DNA from: Devosiaceae bacterium MH13
Lineage (GTDB): Bacteria; Pseudomonadota; Alphaproteobacteria; Rhizobiales; MH13
Assembly (NCBI GenBank): GCA_019192585.1
Contig: JAHCMG010000221.1
Span: 1 to 50,491, forward strand
Length of the DNA: 50,491 nucleotides
Direction of reading: 5' to 3'
Shown here: positions 34,230 to 44,105 of the stretch, in pieces
Position numbering within the stretch: position 1 is the stretch's first letter
How the letters are laid out: each line of letters opens with the position of its first letter
Translations under genes and position numbers: made by a program
Notes under the pieces: generated by a model
The model's input: only the letters and a program-made list of their open reading frames with translations
Databases searched by the model: none
Told to the model about the DNA's origin: nothing

Positions 34230-34288
34230 CGCTAGCCATGAGTGTGGCGATGATTCCTTAACGTTTCAAGACATCATCGTGGCGTTGC

Positions 34289-34918
34289 TTAGCTGGGCAC
34301 TGTGCGCTGGGCGCGCAACGCGCTCGACGAAAGAGGTGACAGCGGCCCGCGAACAAAGCTCCACGCCGGCGCGCGTGTGCGGCTCAACAGGGCGGCATCG
34401 GCGCTATCAAGGCGCCGGTCGCGGTAGGTTTGCGCAAACGGCGATGACAGCGAGGCATGCCGCGAGCCCGGCCGGTCGATAACGGCAATGGGCACCTGCT
34501 CGGCGATGGTGCGCCAGGCGTTCCAGCGATGGAAGCTCGCCACATTATCGGCGCCCATCACCCACACAAAGCGCACATCGGGCCGCATCGCCCGCAAATA
34601 GGCCACCGTGTCGGCCGAATAGCGCACGCCCAAGGGCTCTTCGATCCCCAGCACCTTGCGCCGCGGGTGCCGCCCCTGTTGCCGGACCGCTTCCATCCGC
34701 GCCGCCAAATCGTTTGAGGGTTCGTGCGCCTTCAGCGGGTTGCCCGGTGTTACCAGCCACCAGACCCAATCAAGTTGCAGCGCGGCAAACGCCCGCTCCG
34801 CAACCAGCAGATGGCCATCATGGATCGGATCGAACGAGCCGCCATAAAGGCCGACCGATTGGCCTGGCCCAACACAGGGCAGCGCCACGCGGCGCGGGGG
34901 ATAGCGAGGGGGCAGCAC
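34289..34918 (-). CDS. nadD: Nicotinate-nucleotide adenylyltransferase
   Basis: A 209-residue nucleotidyltransferase that makes nicotinate adenine dinucleotide in NAD synthesis. The ATP-binding motif GGSFDPIHDGH is at 26-36, WWLVTPGNPLK near 53-63, VMGADN in the middle, and an ISSTxIR-type end is seen as SSSALR. GTG start 34918 is 14 bases after proA; an internal GTG at 34888 is possible. It is part of the proBA-nadD-rsfS-rlmH run. Confidence 0.93.
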   Translation of the reverse strand: MLPPRYPPRRVALPCVGPGQSVGLYGGSFDPIHDGHLLVAERAFAALQLDWVWWLVTPGNPLKAHEPSNDLAARMEAVRQQGRHPRRKVLGIEEPLGVRYSADTVAYLRAMRPDVRFVWVMGADNVASFHRWNAWRTIAEQVPIAVIDRPGSRHASLSSPFAQTYRDRRLDSADAALLSRTRAPAWSFVRGPLSPLSSSALRAQRTVPS

Positions 34919-34932
34919 AGACGTGGCAGACC

Positions 34933-36222
34933 TTAAGCGGGCCGGGTTTGGCCGGTGCCGCGCACCACATAGTGGAAGCTCGTCAGCTGCTCGAGCCCGA
35001 CCGGCCCGCGCGCATGCATGCGGCCCGTCGCGATGCCGATCTCCGCGCCCATGCCAAACTCGCCGCCATCGGCGAACTGGGTCGAGGCGTTATGCATCAC
35101 GATGGCCGAGTCGCACTGGTTGAGAAACTGCGCGGCCACTGCCGCATCATCGGTGATGATCGATTCGGTGTGCGACGAGCCGTAGCGCGCGATATGATCG
35201 AGCGCGCCTTGCACGCCGTCAACCAGTTTCACCGCAATGATCGCGTCGAGAAACTCGGTGCCCCAATCATCGCCCGTTGCAGGCTTGGCACTAGGCACCA
35301 GAGCGCGAACCGCCTCGTCCGCCCGCACCTCGCACCCTGCCTCTTGCAGAGCGGTCACGAGAGGTGCCGCGAATGTGTCCGCCTTCGCCCGGTCGATCAG
35401 TAAGGTTTCCGCCGCGCCGCAGATGGAGGTCCGCCGCATCTTGGCGTTGACGACAATGTCGCGCGCCATGGTGAGGTCAGCCGCGCCATCAACATAGATG
35501 TGGCAGATGCCCTCAAGGTGCGAGAACACCGGCACGCGCGCCTCATCTTGCACGCGGCCCACCAGCGACTTGCCACCACGGGGCACGATCACGTCCACCG
35601 TGCCGTTAAGGCCGGTCAACAGCGCGCCAACGGCGGCGCGGTCGGTCACCGGCACCAGCTGGACGGCGTCGGCAGGCAGACCCACGGCTTCAAGCCCCTC
35701 GGCGATCGCAACGTACAAGGCCTGGTTCGTGGCGATCGTGTCCGACCCGCCGCGCAGGATCGCCGCGTTGCCGGCCTTCATCGCTAAGGCCGCCGCATCG
35801 ACCGTCACATTGGGCCGGCTCTCATAGATGATGCCGATCACGCCCAGGGGCGTGCGCACACGCGCAATGTCGAGCCCATTGGGCCGCTGCCAGCGCGCGA
35901 TCTCATCGCCCACCGGGTCCGTCAGCTTCGCAATGTCTTCGCACGCGCCGGCAATCGCCTCGACCCGTGCCGCGTTCAGGGTCGCCCGCTCTTGGTACGA
36001 GCCGGTCACACCGCGCTGCTTCATGCCCTCAAGGTCACGCGCATTGGCCGCCAGAATGTCGGCTGTCCGGGCACGGATGTTGGCCGCGATCTGCTGCAGC
36101 GCTGCGTTCTTGGTGTCGGTCGAAGCCAGCGCAATCGCCCGCGACGCTTCGCGTGCGCGGTCCCCGATGTCCTGCATCAGGCTTGCCACATCCATCGCCG
36201 TCTCACTGTCAGCCAAGGCCAT
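34933..36222 (-). CDS. proA: Gamma-glutamyl phosphate reductase
   Basis: A 429-residue NADPH-dependent reductase, second step of proline synthesis. The catalytic cysteine is C268 in [10 protein letters not shown]. Family blocks are [37 protein letters not shown] and the late [19 protein letters not shown] (shown in parts). The ATG at 36222 has GGAAGGAA seven bases upstream and lies 13 bases after the proB stop; a TTG at 36243 is less likely. Confidence 0.95.
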   Translation of the reverse strand: MALADSETAMDVASLMQDIGDRAREASRAIALASTDTKNAALQQIAANIRARTADILAANARDLEGMKQRGVTGSYQERATLNAARVEAIAGACEDIAKLTDPVGDEIARWQRPNGLDIARVRTPLGVIGIIYESRPNVTVDAAALAMKAGNAAILRGGSDTIATNQALYVAIAEGLEAVGLPADAVQLVPVTDRAAVGALLTGLNGTVDVIVPRGGKSLVGRVQDEARVPVFSHLEGICHIYVDGAADLTMARDIVVNAKMRRTSICGAAETLLIDRAKADTFAAPLVTALQEAGCEVRADEAVRALVPSAKPATGDDWGTEFLDAIIAVKLVDGVQGALDHIARYGSSHTESIITDDAAVAAQFLNQCDSAIVMHNASTQFADGGEFGMGAEIGIATGRMHARGPVGLEQLTSFHYVVRGTGQTRPA

Positions 36223-36235
36223 ACCGTTCCTTCCC

Positions 36236-38436
<2,201 letters not shown>

Positions 38437-38955
38437 TCAGCGGTCCAACACAAAGCGCTTCGACGCCTTTTTGGCCGTCGACCGCGCGGGCGTGATGCAC
38501 TCACCGTCGCCGACAAAGCGGAACCCGTTCTTGAGCAGCACGCGCTGTGAGGGAATGTTGCTCGCCACCGTCTGTGCATGGATAGGACCCTCAATTCCCA
38601 ACCGGTCAAGCTCGACGATAAAGGCCGCTACAGCGACGCTGGTGATGCCTCGGCCCCAATAGGGCTTGCCAACCCAATAGCCGAGTTCCTCGTCGTCACT
38701 GGCACGGGCCTTGAACCCGACACCGCCAACCAGCTCTCCCTCCAACAAGATGGCGCGCGACACTTCTCGACCTTCTTCGTTCCGTACGTTCGACAGAAAC
38801 GCCTCCGCGTCCGACCGGGCATAGGGATACGGGATCGACGAGGTCATCTCCGTGACGTCCGGGTCGTTGAGCAGTACGGCCAAACGGTCGGCGTCGGTCA
38901 GCTCATAAGGGCGCAGCGTAACGCTGGTCTGTGTCTTGGTTTCGGTGTCAGACAT
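38437..38955 (-). CDS. GNAT family N-acetyltransferase (RimJ/RimL-like)
   Basis: A 172-residue GNAT protein of the Acetyltransf_3 type. It begins TSVTLRPYELTDADRLAVLLND, has GGVGFKARASDDEELGYW (about 76-93), the acetyl-CoA loop KPYWGRGITSVAV (about 97-109), and ASNIPSQRVLLKNGFRF near the end. RimJ/RimL relatives acetylate ribosomal proteins; its position between rpmA and obg would fit, but the substrate is unknown. It starts after the rpmA terminator. Confidence 0.87.
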   Translation of the reverse strand: MSDTETKTQTSVTLRPYELTDADRLAVLLNDPDVTEMTSSIPYPYARSDAEAFLSNVRNEEGREVSRAILLEGELVGGVGFKARASDDEELGYWVGKPYWGRGITSVAVAAFIVELDRLGIEGPIHAQTVASNIPSQRVLLKNGFRFVGDGECITPARSTAKKASKRFVLDR

Positions 38956-38971
38956 AGTGGAACCTGTAACG

Positions 38972-38998
38972 CAAAAAGGGAGGCCATGGCCTCCCTTT
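38972..38998 (-). terminator. Rho-independent terminator after rpmA
   Basis: An inverted repeat GGGAGGC-CATG-GCCTCCC (38978-38984 with 38989-38995, stem extended by A:T pairs) followed on the minus strand by a T-run. It is 50 bases past the rpmA stop and should separate rplU-rpmA from the acetyltransferase-obg-proBA unit. Confidence 0.78.
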
Positions 38999-39047
38999 CA
39001 AACGCTTGCGGCATCCTCTGGGGAGGCCGCGCCCGGGTCGAGGCAGC

Positions 39048-39317
39048 CTATTCGGCAGCTTCGGCCAACGGGAGGATGGACACGTAGGTGTTGCCATCGC
39101 GCTTCTTAGCGAAGTGCACCGTGCCGTCGGTCAGCGCAAACAAGGTATGGTCCTTGCCCATGCCCATGTTGGTGCCCGGATGCCACTTGGTGCCACGCTG
39201 GCGGATCACGATGTTGCCGGCAACGACCACTTCGCCACCGAACTTTTTGACGCCAAGACGGCGGCCCGCCGTATCGCGCCCGTTGCGGGATGAACCGCCT
39301 GCTTTTTTGTGTGCCAT
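39048..39317 (-). CDS. rpmA: 50S ribosomal protein L27
   Basis: An 89-residue protein beginning [16 protein letters not shown], the diagnostic L27 N-terminus that reaches the peptidyl-transferase centre. It continues [20 protein letters not shown] and [17 protein letters not shown]. There is no Firmicute-type cleaved N-terminal extension. It starts 15 bases after the rplU stop and ends before a terminator. Confidence 0.97.
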   Translation of the reverse strand: MAHKKAGGSSRNGRDTAGRRLGVKKFGGEVVVAGNIVIRQRGTKWHPGTNMGMGKDHTLFALTDGTVHFAKKRDGNTYVSILPLAEAAE

Positions 39318-39332
39318 GGGTCCGTCGTCCTC

Positions 39333-40022
39333 TTAAGCGTCTTTGCCTTTGGCAAGCTCAGCGGCTTGCTCAAGCCAGTTGTCACGTTCGATGCGGCCCT
39401 TAAACGAAAGGGCATCGTCGACTTTGGCGATATCATCTGCGGTGAAGGCTGCAACCTGCGCGAAGGTGGTGATGCCGAGCGCGTTGAGCTTCTTCTCCAG
39501 AACCGGGCCAACACCGGAGATCTTTTTGAGATCATCAGCATCGCCTGCGGGCGCCGCGAACAGCGCGCCTTCGGGCAGATCAGCGGCGGGTGCCGCGGCC
39601 GGAGCAGGTGCGGGCGCCGGTGCCTCTGCGACCACCTCTTCGGCGGGCTCAGGTGCGGGCTCAGCCTTTTTCGGTGCCGCTTTCTTCTTGGCAGCCTTCG
39701 GCTTGGCGCCATCGGTCAGAATGTCGGTGATACGAACCACCGAAAATTCCTGGCGGTGGCCGTTCTTACGGCGTGAGTTCTGGCGGCGGCGCTTCTTGAA
39801 GATGATGATCTTCCGGCCGCGCTTGTTTTCAACCAGCTCGCCAACAACCGACGCGCCATCAACCAGCGGGGCGCCAACAGTCACGCCAGCGTCACCGTCG
39901 ACCATCAGCACGTTGTCGAAAACAACCTGCTCGCTCGGCTCAACGCCCAGCTTCTCAATTTGAATAACGTCATCGGCGGCAACCTTGTATTGTTTGCCGC
40001 CTGTTTTGATGACTGCGAACAT
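39333..40022 (-). CDS. rplU: 50S ribosomal protein L21 with long C-terminal HhH extension
   Basis: A 229-residue protein, over twice the usual L21 length of about 103. Residues 1-103 are canonical L21 ([40 protein letters not shown]). Then comes a Lys/Ala/Pro/Glu linker (about 105-160) and a helix-hairpin-helix-like domain at about 163-205 ([18 protein letters not shown], then [11 protein letters not shown]), ending [17 protein letters not shown]. Such extensions recur in alphaproteobacterial L21 proteins; the role is not known. AAGGAT precedes the ATG. It has its own promoter and a hairpin in the leader. Confidence 0.95.
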   Translation of the reverse strand: MFAVIKTGGKQYKVAADDVIQIEKLGVEPSEQVVFDNVLMVDGDAGVTVGAPLVDGASVVGELVENKRGRKIIIFKKRRRQNSRRKNGHRQEFSVVRITDILTDGAKPKAAKKKAAPKKAEPAPEPAEEVVAEAPAPAPAPAAAPAADLPEGALFAAPAGDADDLKKISGVGPVLEKKLNALGITTFAQVAAFTADDIAKVDDALSFKGRIERDNWLEQAAELAKGKDA

Positions 40023-40164
40023 CGTTTTATCCTTTGTGTTCGGCTCACTGGATCAGGCGGGCGCAAAACTGGGGGGTGCGCTGGCGCCGGTCCGGTGCTT
40101 TTTGTCAGTCCCAATCAGGGCAAAAAACCTGGCTGCCAAGGCATGGTGCACTTGCAACCAGACG

Positions 40165-40196
40165 AAAAAGGGCGCGGGGAACAGAACCCCCCGCGC
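40165..40196 (-). promoter_or_regulatory. Terminator-like hairpin in the rplU leader
   Basis: A perfect 8-bp stem GCGCGGGG/CCCCGCGC (40172-40179 with 40189-40196, nine-base loop), followed on the minus strand by CCTTTTT. It lies 143 bases upstream of rplU, just after the predicted transcription start, with no minus-strand gene behind it. It could be an attenuator or autoregulatory leader element. The rest of the 300-base gap 40023-40322 shows only the promoter listed next. Confidence 0.5.
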
Positions 40197-40206
40197 AATC
40201 TGCGGG

Positions 40207-40236
40207 CTATAAGCGCAAAACCGCGCGGATTGTCAA
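40207..40236 (-). promoter_or_regulatory. Predicted rplU-rpmA promoter
   Basis: On the minus strand, TTGACA (40236-40231), an 18-base spacer, TTATAG (40212-40207). The expected start is near 40200, giving a leader of about 180 bases that begins with the GC hairpin. The -35 is a perfect match to the consensus. Confidence 0.55.
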
Positions 40237-40322
40237 GCATAGCGGGTTGCACATCGGCGCTCAGTTCGTTTAAGCATGCGCGCCTTCGCGCCGGGTCGAG
40301 ACCACCAGACCCAGCGCTTTGC

Positions 40323-40412
40323 GGAGAGATGCCGGAGTGGTCGAACGGGGCGGTCTCGAAAACCGTTGTGCGCGTGAGCGTACCGAGGGTTCGAATCCCT
40401 CTCTCTCCGCCA
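40323..40412 (+). tRNA. tRNA-Ser (anticodon CGA)
   Basis: A 90-base class II tRNA. The acceptor stem GGAGAGA (40323-40329) pairs with TCTCTCC (40402-40408), then G and an encoded CCA (40410-40412). The anticodon loop CTCGAAA gives anticodon CGA at 40357-40359, reading UCG codons. A long variable arm precedes the T arm GAGGG-TTCGAAT-CCCTC. Confidence 0.97.
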
Positions 40413-40449
40413 TAGCCCATCGCTTGCGATTGGTGGAACGAGCAACAGG

Positions 40450-40542
40450 CGATTGCTCTGCAATCGACGAGTGCGAGAAGCAGCGTTTCCGCAGAGCGGA
40501 AACGTGGAAAGCGCGGCAGGCGTTTCGCGTCAGCGAAACGCC
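40450..40542. repeat. Cluster of three perfect stem-loops downstream of tRNA-Ser
   Basis: Three perfect inverted repeats lie within 93 bases. The first is a 7-bp stem at 40450-40466. The second is a 9-bp stem CGTTTCCGC-AGA-GCGGAAACG at 40484-40504. The third is a 10-bp stem with loop GTCA at 40519-40542. Stems two and three share a CGTTTC core. There is no T-run, so they are not standard terminators. They could belong to a dispersed palindromic repeat, a structured RNA, or tRNA 3' processing signals. Long open frames cross this region on both strands but look accidental. Confidence 0.6.
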
Positions 40543-40645
40543 GAGAGCGCACCCAACCATCTTCCCCGCCAAATGGCTTGTTTCCTTCGCCAATCCGCTG
40601 TTCCATCTAGAGGCGAGCCGACCGCCACAGCAGATAGGAACCGCC

Positions 40646-40891
40646 ATGCGCCTTGAGACCATCCAACCGGAAGCCGTTGTCTTCGCCGCCGAGGGAACCG
40701 TTGGCATTGGCGGGGTCCGCAGGGTCGATGGCCAGTCAGTCTTGATCCACATCGAAAACTATGGCGAGCTGCGTCTCGAAGCCCATCAGATCAAGGCGAT
40801 CCATGACGGCAAGGTGATCTTGGATGTGCCAAAACTGCCCGCCGACGTGCAAAACGCCATCGGCCACGCCCATGATCGCGAGACCGAGTAG
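40646..40891 (+). CDS. Small protein of unknown function (possibly PRC-barrel-like)
   Basis: An 81-residue protein from the ATG at 40646, with AGGAA six bases upstream. The frame is open further upstream, but only through the tRNA and the stem-loop cluster. The pattern is of short alternating strands (AVVFAAEGTVGIGGVRRVDG, VLIHIENYG, LRLEAHQIKAI, KVILDV) and resembles a small beta-barrel such as PRC or DUF2171, a weak resemblance only. No catalytic motif. It is followed by the DUF427 gene after 23 bases. Confidence 0.6.
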   Translation: MRLETIQPEAVVFAAEGTVGIGGVRRVDGQSVLIHIENYGELRLEAHQIKAIHDGKVILDVPKLPADVQNAIGHAHDRETE

Positions 40892-40914
40892 GCAAACAGA
40901 GGGCGCCTGACAGC

Positions 40915-41322
40915 ATGGCCTATCCCGAGATTACGATGGCGACCACGACCATCCACAATCCCAAAAACCCGCGCCATTTTATGCGCGCCAAGCCGGTCAC
41001 CCGCACGGTCCGGGTCATGATGGGCGGGCAAGTCATCGCCGAAACGAACCGCGCCACCCGGGTCACCGAGCTGGGCAAAGATATGCTCGACCCGATCTTC
41101 TACATCCCGCGCGACGATGTGACGGCACCTCTCACCCCGGTGGAGGGCAAGACCACCCACTGCCCGCTCAAGGGTGATGCGAGCTACTTCACGGTCGAGG
41201 GCCAGGAGATCGCCTGGAGCTACGACGCCCCGCTCGACTTCTGCGATGTGCTTAAAGGCCTGATCGCCTTTTATCCCGACCGCGTGACGACGATCGAAGT
41301 GGGCGAGAACGACCAGGGCTGA
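40915..41322 (+). CDS. DUF427 domain-containing protein
   Basis: A 135-residue protein of the DUF427 family. Typical segments are VRVMMGGQVIAETNRATRV, DPIFYIPRDDV, THCPLKGDASYFTV and EIAWSYDAPL (about 99-108), then GLIAFYPDRV. The Cys-Pro-x-Lys-Gly block is diagnostic. The biochemical role is not established. GAGGG precedes the ATG at 40915; an ATG seven codons later is an alternative. Confidence 0.87.
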   Translation: MAYPEITMATTTIHNPKNPRHFMRAKPVTRTVRVMMGGQVIAETNRATRVTELGKDMLDPIFYIPRDDVTAPLTPVEGKTTHCPLKGDASYFTVEGQEIAWSYDAPLDFCDVLKGLIAFYPDRVTTIEVGENDQG

Positions 41323-41361
41323 ACCATCCTCTAGCCCCGCGCATCTCAGGCACGAGCTGGC

Positions 41362-41970
41362 TCAAGAGACCGCGCCGCCCTCGCGTTGCAGGCCGCCCAT
41401 CAAGAGCGAGATGCTTTTTGAGGCCCGCTCAAACCGAGGGGCCGGGTCTTCGGCGGCGGCAATCCAAAGCGCGGCATCCATCAGCGCACCATTGAGCATA
41501 CGCGCCACGGTCTCGGGATCGCACTCGACGATCCGGCCCCGCGCGATCAGGTCGGCAATCGCTTCTGTCAGCGCGGAGATGGAACTGGCTTCATCAATCT
41601 CGCGCATGCGCTGCCCCAGCACCGCCGGCGCGTCTCGCAGCAGGATTTGCTGGATCTCGGGGTTCATCGCCAGCCGCAAATACTCGGTGTTGCAGGCCGA
41701 CAGCTGCTCCCAAGGGTCGGTGATGGCTTCGCAGTGACGATCCAAGTGCGCGCCAATCTCGGCGTCAATTTCTTCGACCACAGCCTCCAACAGCGCCTTC
41801 TTGCTGCCGAACTGATGGTACAGCGCGCCGCGCGTTAAGCCAGCATCCTCGCACAATTCATCCATCGACGTTCCAGCATAGCCATGCTCCGCGAACGCCC
41901 GCCGTGCCGCGGCCAAAAGCTTGGCGCGGGTCTCTGACGTCATCTGCGCATGGGTTCGGCGCCCACTCAT
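41362..41970 (-). CDS. TetR-family repressor of the SDR-MATE locus
   Basis: A 201-residue regulator. The N-terminal helix-turn-helix is at about 17-57 (ARRAFAEHGYAGTSMDELCE, then AGLTRGALYHQFGSKKALL). The C-terminal ligand domain has the AcrR-like look (EQLSACNTEYLRLAMNPEIQQILL, DAPAVLG). The ATG at 41970 has GAGGAGAG six to eight bases upstream; the frame opens at a TTG 18 bases earlier. It is divergent from the SDR-MATE pair, and two ATACG-N4-GTATG palindromes lie in the 101-base gap, so it probably represses both directions. The ligand is unknown. Confidence 0.9.
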   Translation of the reverse strand: MSGRRTHAQMTSETRAKLLAAARRAFAEHGYAGTSMDELCEDAGLTRGALYHQFGSKKALLEAVVEEIDAEIGAHLDRHCEAITDPWEQLSACNTEYLRLAMNPEIQQILLRDAPAVLGQRMREIDEASSISALTEAIADLIARGRIVECDPETVARMLNGALMDAALWIAAAEDPAPRFERASKSISLLMGGLQREGGAVS

Positions 41971-41994
41971 CGGCCACTCTCCTCGCAACTGTCA

Positions 41995-42023
41995 TTGACA
42001 TACGCATCGTATGGAAATATTCA
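41995..42023 (+). promoter_or_regulatory. Predicted promoter of the SDR-MATE operon
   Basis: TTGACA at 41995-42000, a 17-base spacer, TATTCA at 42018-42023; start expected near 42030. The -35 is perfect, the -10 weak. The first operator palindrome overlaps the end of the -35 and the spacer; the second covers the expected start site. Confidence 0.5.
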
Positions 42024-42043
42024 AATACGTACTGTATGTATTT
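41999..42043. promoter_or_regulatory. Tandem TetR operators, ATACG-N4-GTATG x2
   Basis: Palindrome one, CATACG-CAT-CGTATG, is at 41999-42013 (perfect). Palindrome two is at 42023-42043, ten-base arms with a single mismatch. Both contain ATACG-N4-GTATG (42000-42013 and 42025-42038), with centres 25 bp apart. Placement over the plus-strand promoter fits steric repression by the divergent TetR protein. Confidence 0.75.
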
Positions 42044-42071
42044 TTATGGTACGAGCGATAGGGTGAGAACG

Positions 42072-42758
42072 ATGAAGCGATACCTGTTGGTTGGTGGCAG
42101 CAGCGGCATTGGCGCCGCCTACGCTGCTCATCTGGTGGCTCGCGGCGACCAAGTCCTGTCGGTCTCCCGCCGTCCAGCGCCCTATGGAACATGGGTGCAA
42201 GCGGATATCTCCAGCGATCAGGGCATCGACACCGTGGGGGATGCGGTCGGTGAAGAAGCCTTGGATGGCCTTCTGTATCTTGGTGGCACCTGGGAGAATG
42301 GCGCCTTCACCGACGCGTACAGCTTCGGCGCCTCGCCCCGGTCTGAGACGCGCAACGTCATCTCCGTCAATCTCATCGCGCCGATCCTTCTGTCGCAAGC
42401 GCTCGCGCCGAGCCTCGCGAAAGCCAGCAACCCCCGTATCATTTTCATCGGCGCTCTATCGGGCTTGGATCGGTCGGCAACCGTCGAGGTTGCCAACACC
42501 GCCTCGAAGTTCGGCTTGCGCGGCGCCGCGCAAGCCCTGACGCTCGCTTTGCGCGACCAGGGCATTGGCGTGTCCGTCATCAACCCCGGCAATGTCGCGA
42601 CACCCGAGGTGCAAGACGATATCGCCAGCGGCGCGTTCGGCGATCAGCTGCCCATCCCGCTGCCCGACCTGTTCGCGGCGATCGACTTCCTGCTCAACGT
42701 CTCAAAAGACAGCGCCCCCGAAGAGATCACGCTCGCCCAGAAGCACCCTGAAAGCTGA
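42072..42758 (+). CDS. Atypical short-chain dehydrogenase lacking the catalytic Tyr
   Basis: A 228-residue SDR-fold protein. The nucleotide loop GGSSGIG is at 8-14, the NAG position reads LGGT (about 70-73), S130 is present, but the catalytic tyrosine position is N142 in N-T-A-S-K, with K146 kept. Without Tyr the classical reductase mechanism should fail, so this may be a binding protein or act by another mechanism. The ATG at 42072 follows GGGTGAGA; the frame upstream runs through the operator. It is six bases before the MATE gene and under the TetR operators, so it is probably co-induced with the pump. Confidence 0.83.
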   Translation: MKRYLLVGGSSGIGAAYAAHLVARGDQVLSVSRRPAPYGTWVQADISSDQGIDTVGDAVGEEALDGLLYLGGTWENGAFTDAYSFGASPRSETRNVISVNLIAPILLSQALAPSLAKASNPRIIFIGALSGLDRSATVEVANTASKFGLRGAAQALTLALRDQGIGVSVINPGNVATPEVQDDIASGAFGDQLPIPLPDLFAAIDFLLNVSKDSAPEEITLAQKHPES

Positions 42759-42764
42759 ACTCTT

Positions 42765-44105
42765 ATGCCGTCGCACGCACACACCAGCTTCACGTCGGAA
42801 GCCCTTGGAACGGTGAAACTCGCCGTCCCCATCGTCGTCGGACTGGCCTCGTCGACGCTCATCGGTGTGGTCGACACGATCATGATCGCGCCGCTTGGCA
42901 CCCAGGCCATGGCCGGCGCGGCGCTGACGACCAGCGCGCTCGTGATCCTCTACTCCGCGCTCTACGGCCTGATGACCGTGATCGGCATCGAGATGGCCAA
43001 CCGGTTCGGTGCTGGCGACACTGCCGCCATCAGCCGGCTGGTTCGCAACGGCTCCGTTCTGGCCCTTATCATCGGCGCGCTCACAGCCTTGCTGATGATG
43101 GCCGCCTTCCCGCTGCTGGCCCATCTCGGCCAGCCGCAGGCCGTCCTGCAGATCATGCAGCCCTATTGGATCAGCATGGCGTTTGTGCTCATCCCCTTCA
43201 CCGCGCTGTACCTGTTTAAGGGCCTGTACGACGCGATCGAGCGGCCTTGGATTGGCACCGCCTTTGCGATGCTCGGCGTTGTGGTCAACGTGCCGTTCAA
43301 CTGGGTCCTGATCCATGGCGTTGGCGGCTGGGGCGGGTTTGGCCTGCTCGGCGCGGGTCTCGCCAGCTTTCTGGCGGAAGCCGCCGCCCTTTTTGCCGCC
43401 TCGCTGTTCTGGCGGTTCTCGCGGTCGATGCGCACAGTCCGCCAGCCATCGAAACTGTCGCTCAAGCTCATGCTCGCACAGCTTCGCGAGGGGTCACCCG
43501 TCGCGCTCGCTTACACCGGTGAAGGATCATCCTACGCTTTCATCGGCATCATGCTGGGCTGGTTTGGCGCGTCGGCGCTGGCCGCCAACCAGATCGTCGG
43601 ATCCATCGGCGCCGTCATCTATATGCTGCCCTTGGGCATGGCGGCCGCGGTGGGCATCCGCATCGGCCAGGCGAGCGGAGGGGCGGCCCCTCACCGCATC
43701 CGGGTCATCGGCATCAGCGCGTTCGCCACGGTGGCGACATGGATGCTTATGGTTGCCGCTCTGATACTGCTCTTGCGAGACCCTATCGCCAGCGCGCTGT
43801 CCGATGATCCTGCCGTTATCGCGATCGCATCGGCAATGTTTCTCACGGTCGCCCTGATGCAGTTGGCAGACGGCGTGCAATCCACCGCGCTCGGCGCACT
43901 GCGGGGCCTGGTCGACAACCGCATCCCCTCGCTCATCTCGCTGATCGCCTATTGGCCCGTTGCGCTGCCGCTCGCCTACCTGTTCGGCTTCACGCTCGGT
44001 TTGGGTCCAGCAGGGGTCTGGGCCGGGTATGGCATCGGCCTCGCCCTTGCCGCGCTTGCGCTCACTCTGCGGTTCTTGAAGCGGTCACCAAAGCACGCCG
44101 CCTAG
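42765..44105 (+). CDS. MATE-family multidrug efflux transporter
   Basis: A 446-residue membrane protein with about twelve helices in two bundles. MATE features include the early LAVPIVVGLASSTLIGVVDTIMIAPLG (given as about residues 19-45), ALYGLMTVIGIEMANRFGAGD (about 65-85), and the repeat-related GMAAAVGIRIGQASGG (about 292-307). It resembles NorM-type pumps that export cationic drugs with Na+ or H+. The substrate is unknown. It is co-transcribed with the atypical SDR gene and controlled by the divergent TetR gene. The stop overlaps the convergent SDR stop by four bases. Confidence 0.92.
   Translation: MPSHAHTSFTSEALGTVKLAVPIVVGLASSTLIGVVDTIMIAPLGTQAMAGAALTTSALVILYSALYGLMTVIGIEMANRFGAGDTAAISRLVRNGSVLALIIGALTALLMMAAFPLLAHLGQPQAVLQIMQPYWISMAFVLIPFTALYLFKGLYDAIERPWIGTAFAMLGVVVNVPFNWVLIHGVGGWGGFGLLGAGLASFLAEAAALFAASLFWRFSRSMRTVRQPSKLSLKLMLAQLREGSPVALAYTGEGSSYAFIGIMLGWFGASALAANQIVGSIGAVIYMLPLGMAAAVGIRIGQASGGAAPHRIRVIGISAFATVATWMLMVAALILLLRDPIASALSDDPAVIAIASAMFLTVALMQLADGVQSTALGALRGLVDNRIPSLISLIAYWPVALPLAYLFGFTLGLGPAGVWAGYGIGLALAALALTLRFLKRSPKHAA

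Noticed and set aside
40115-40752. Long open frames on both strands crossing tRNA-Ser and the stem-loop cluster
   Set aside because: They include the tRNA and perfect palindromes, so the open frames are a by-product of structured RNA sequence.
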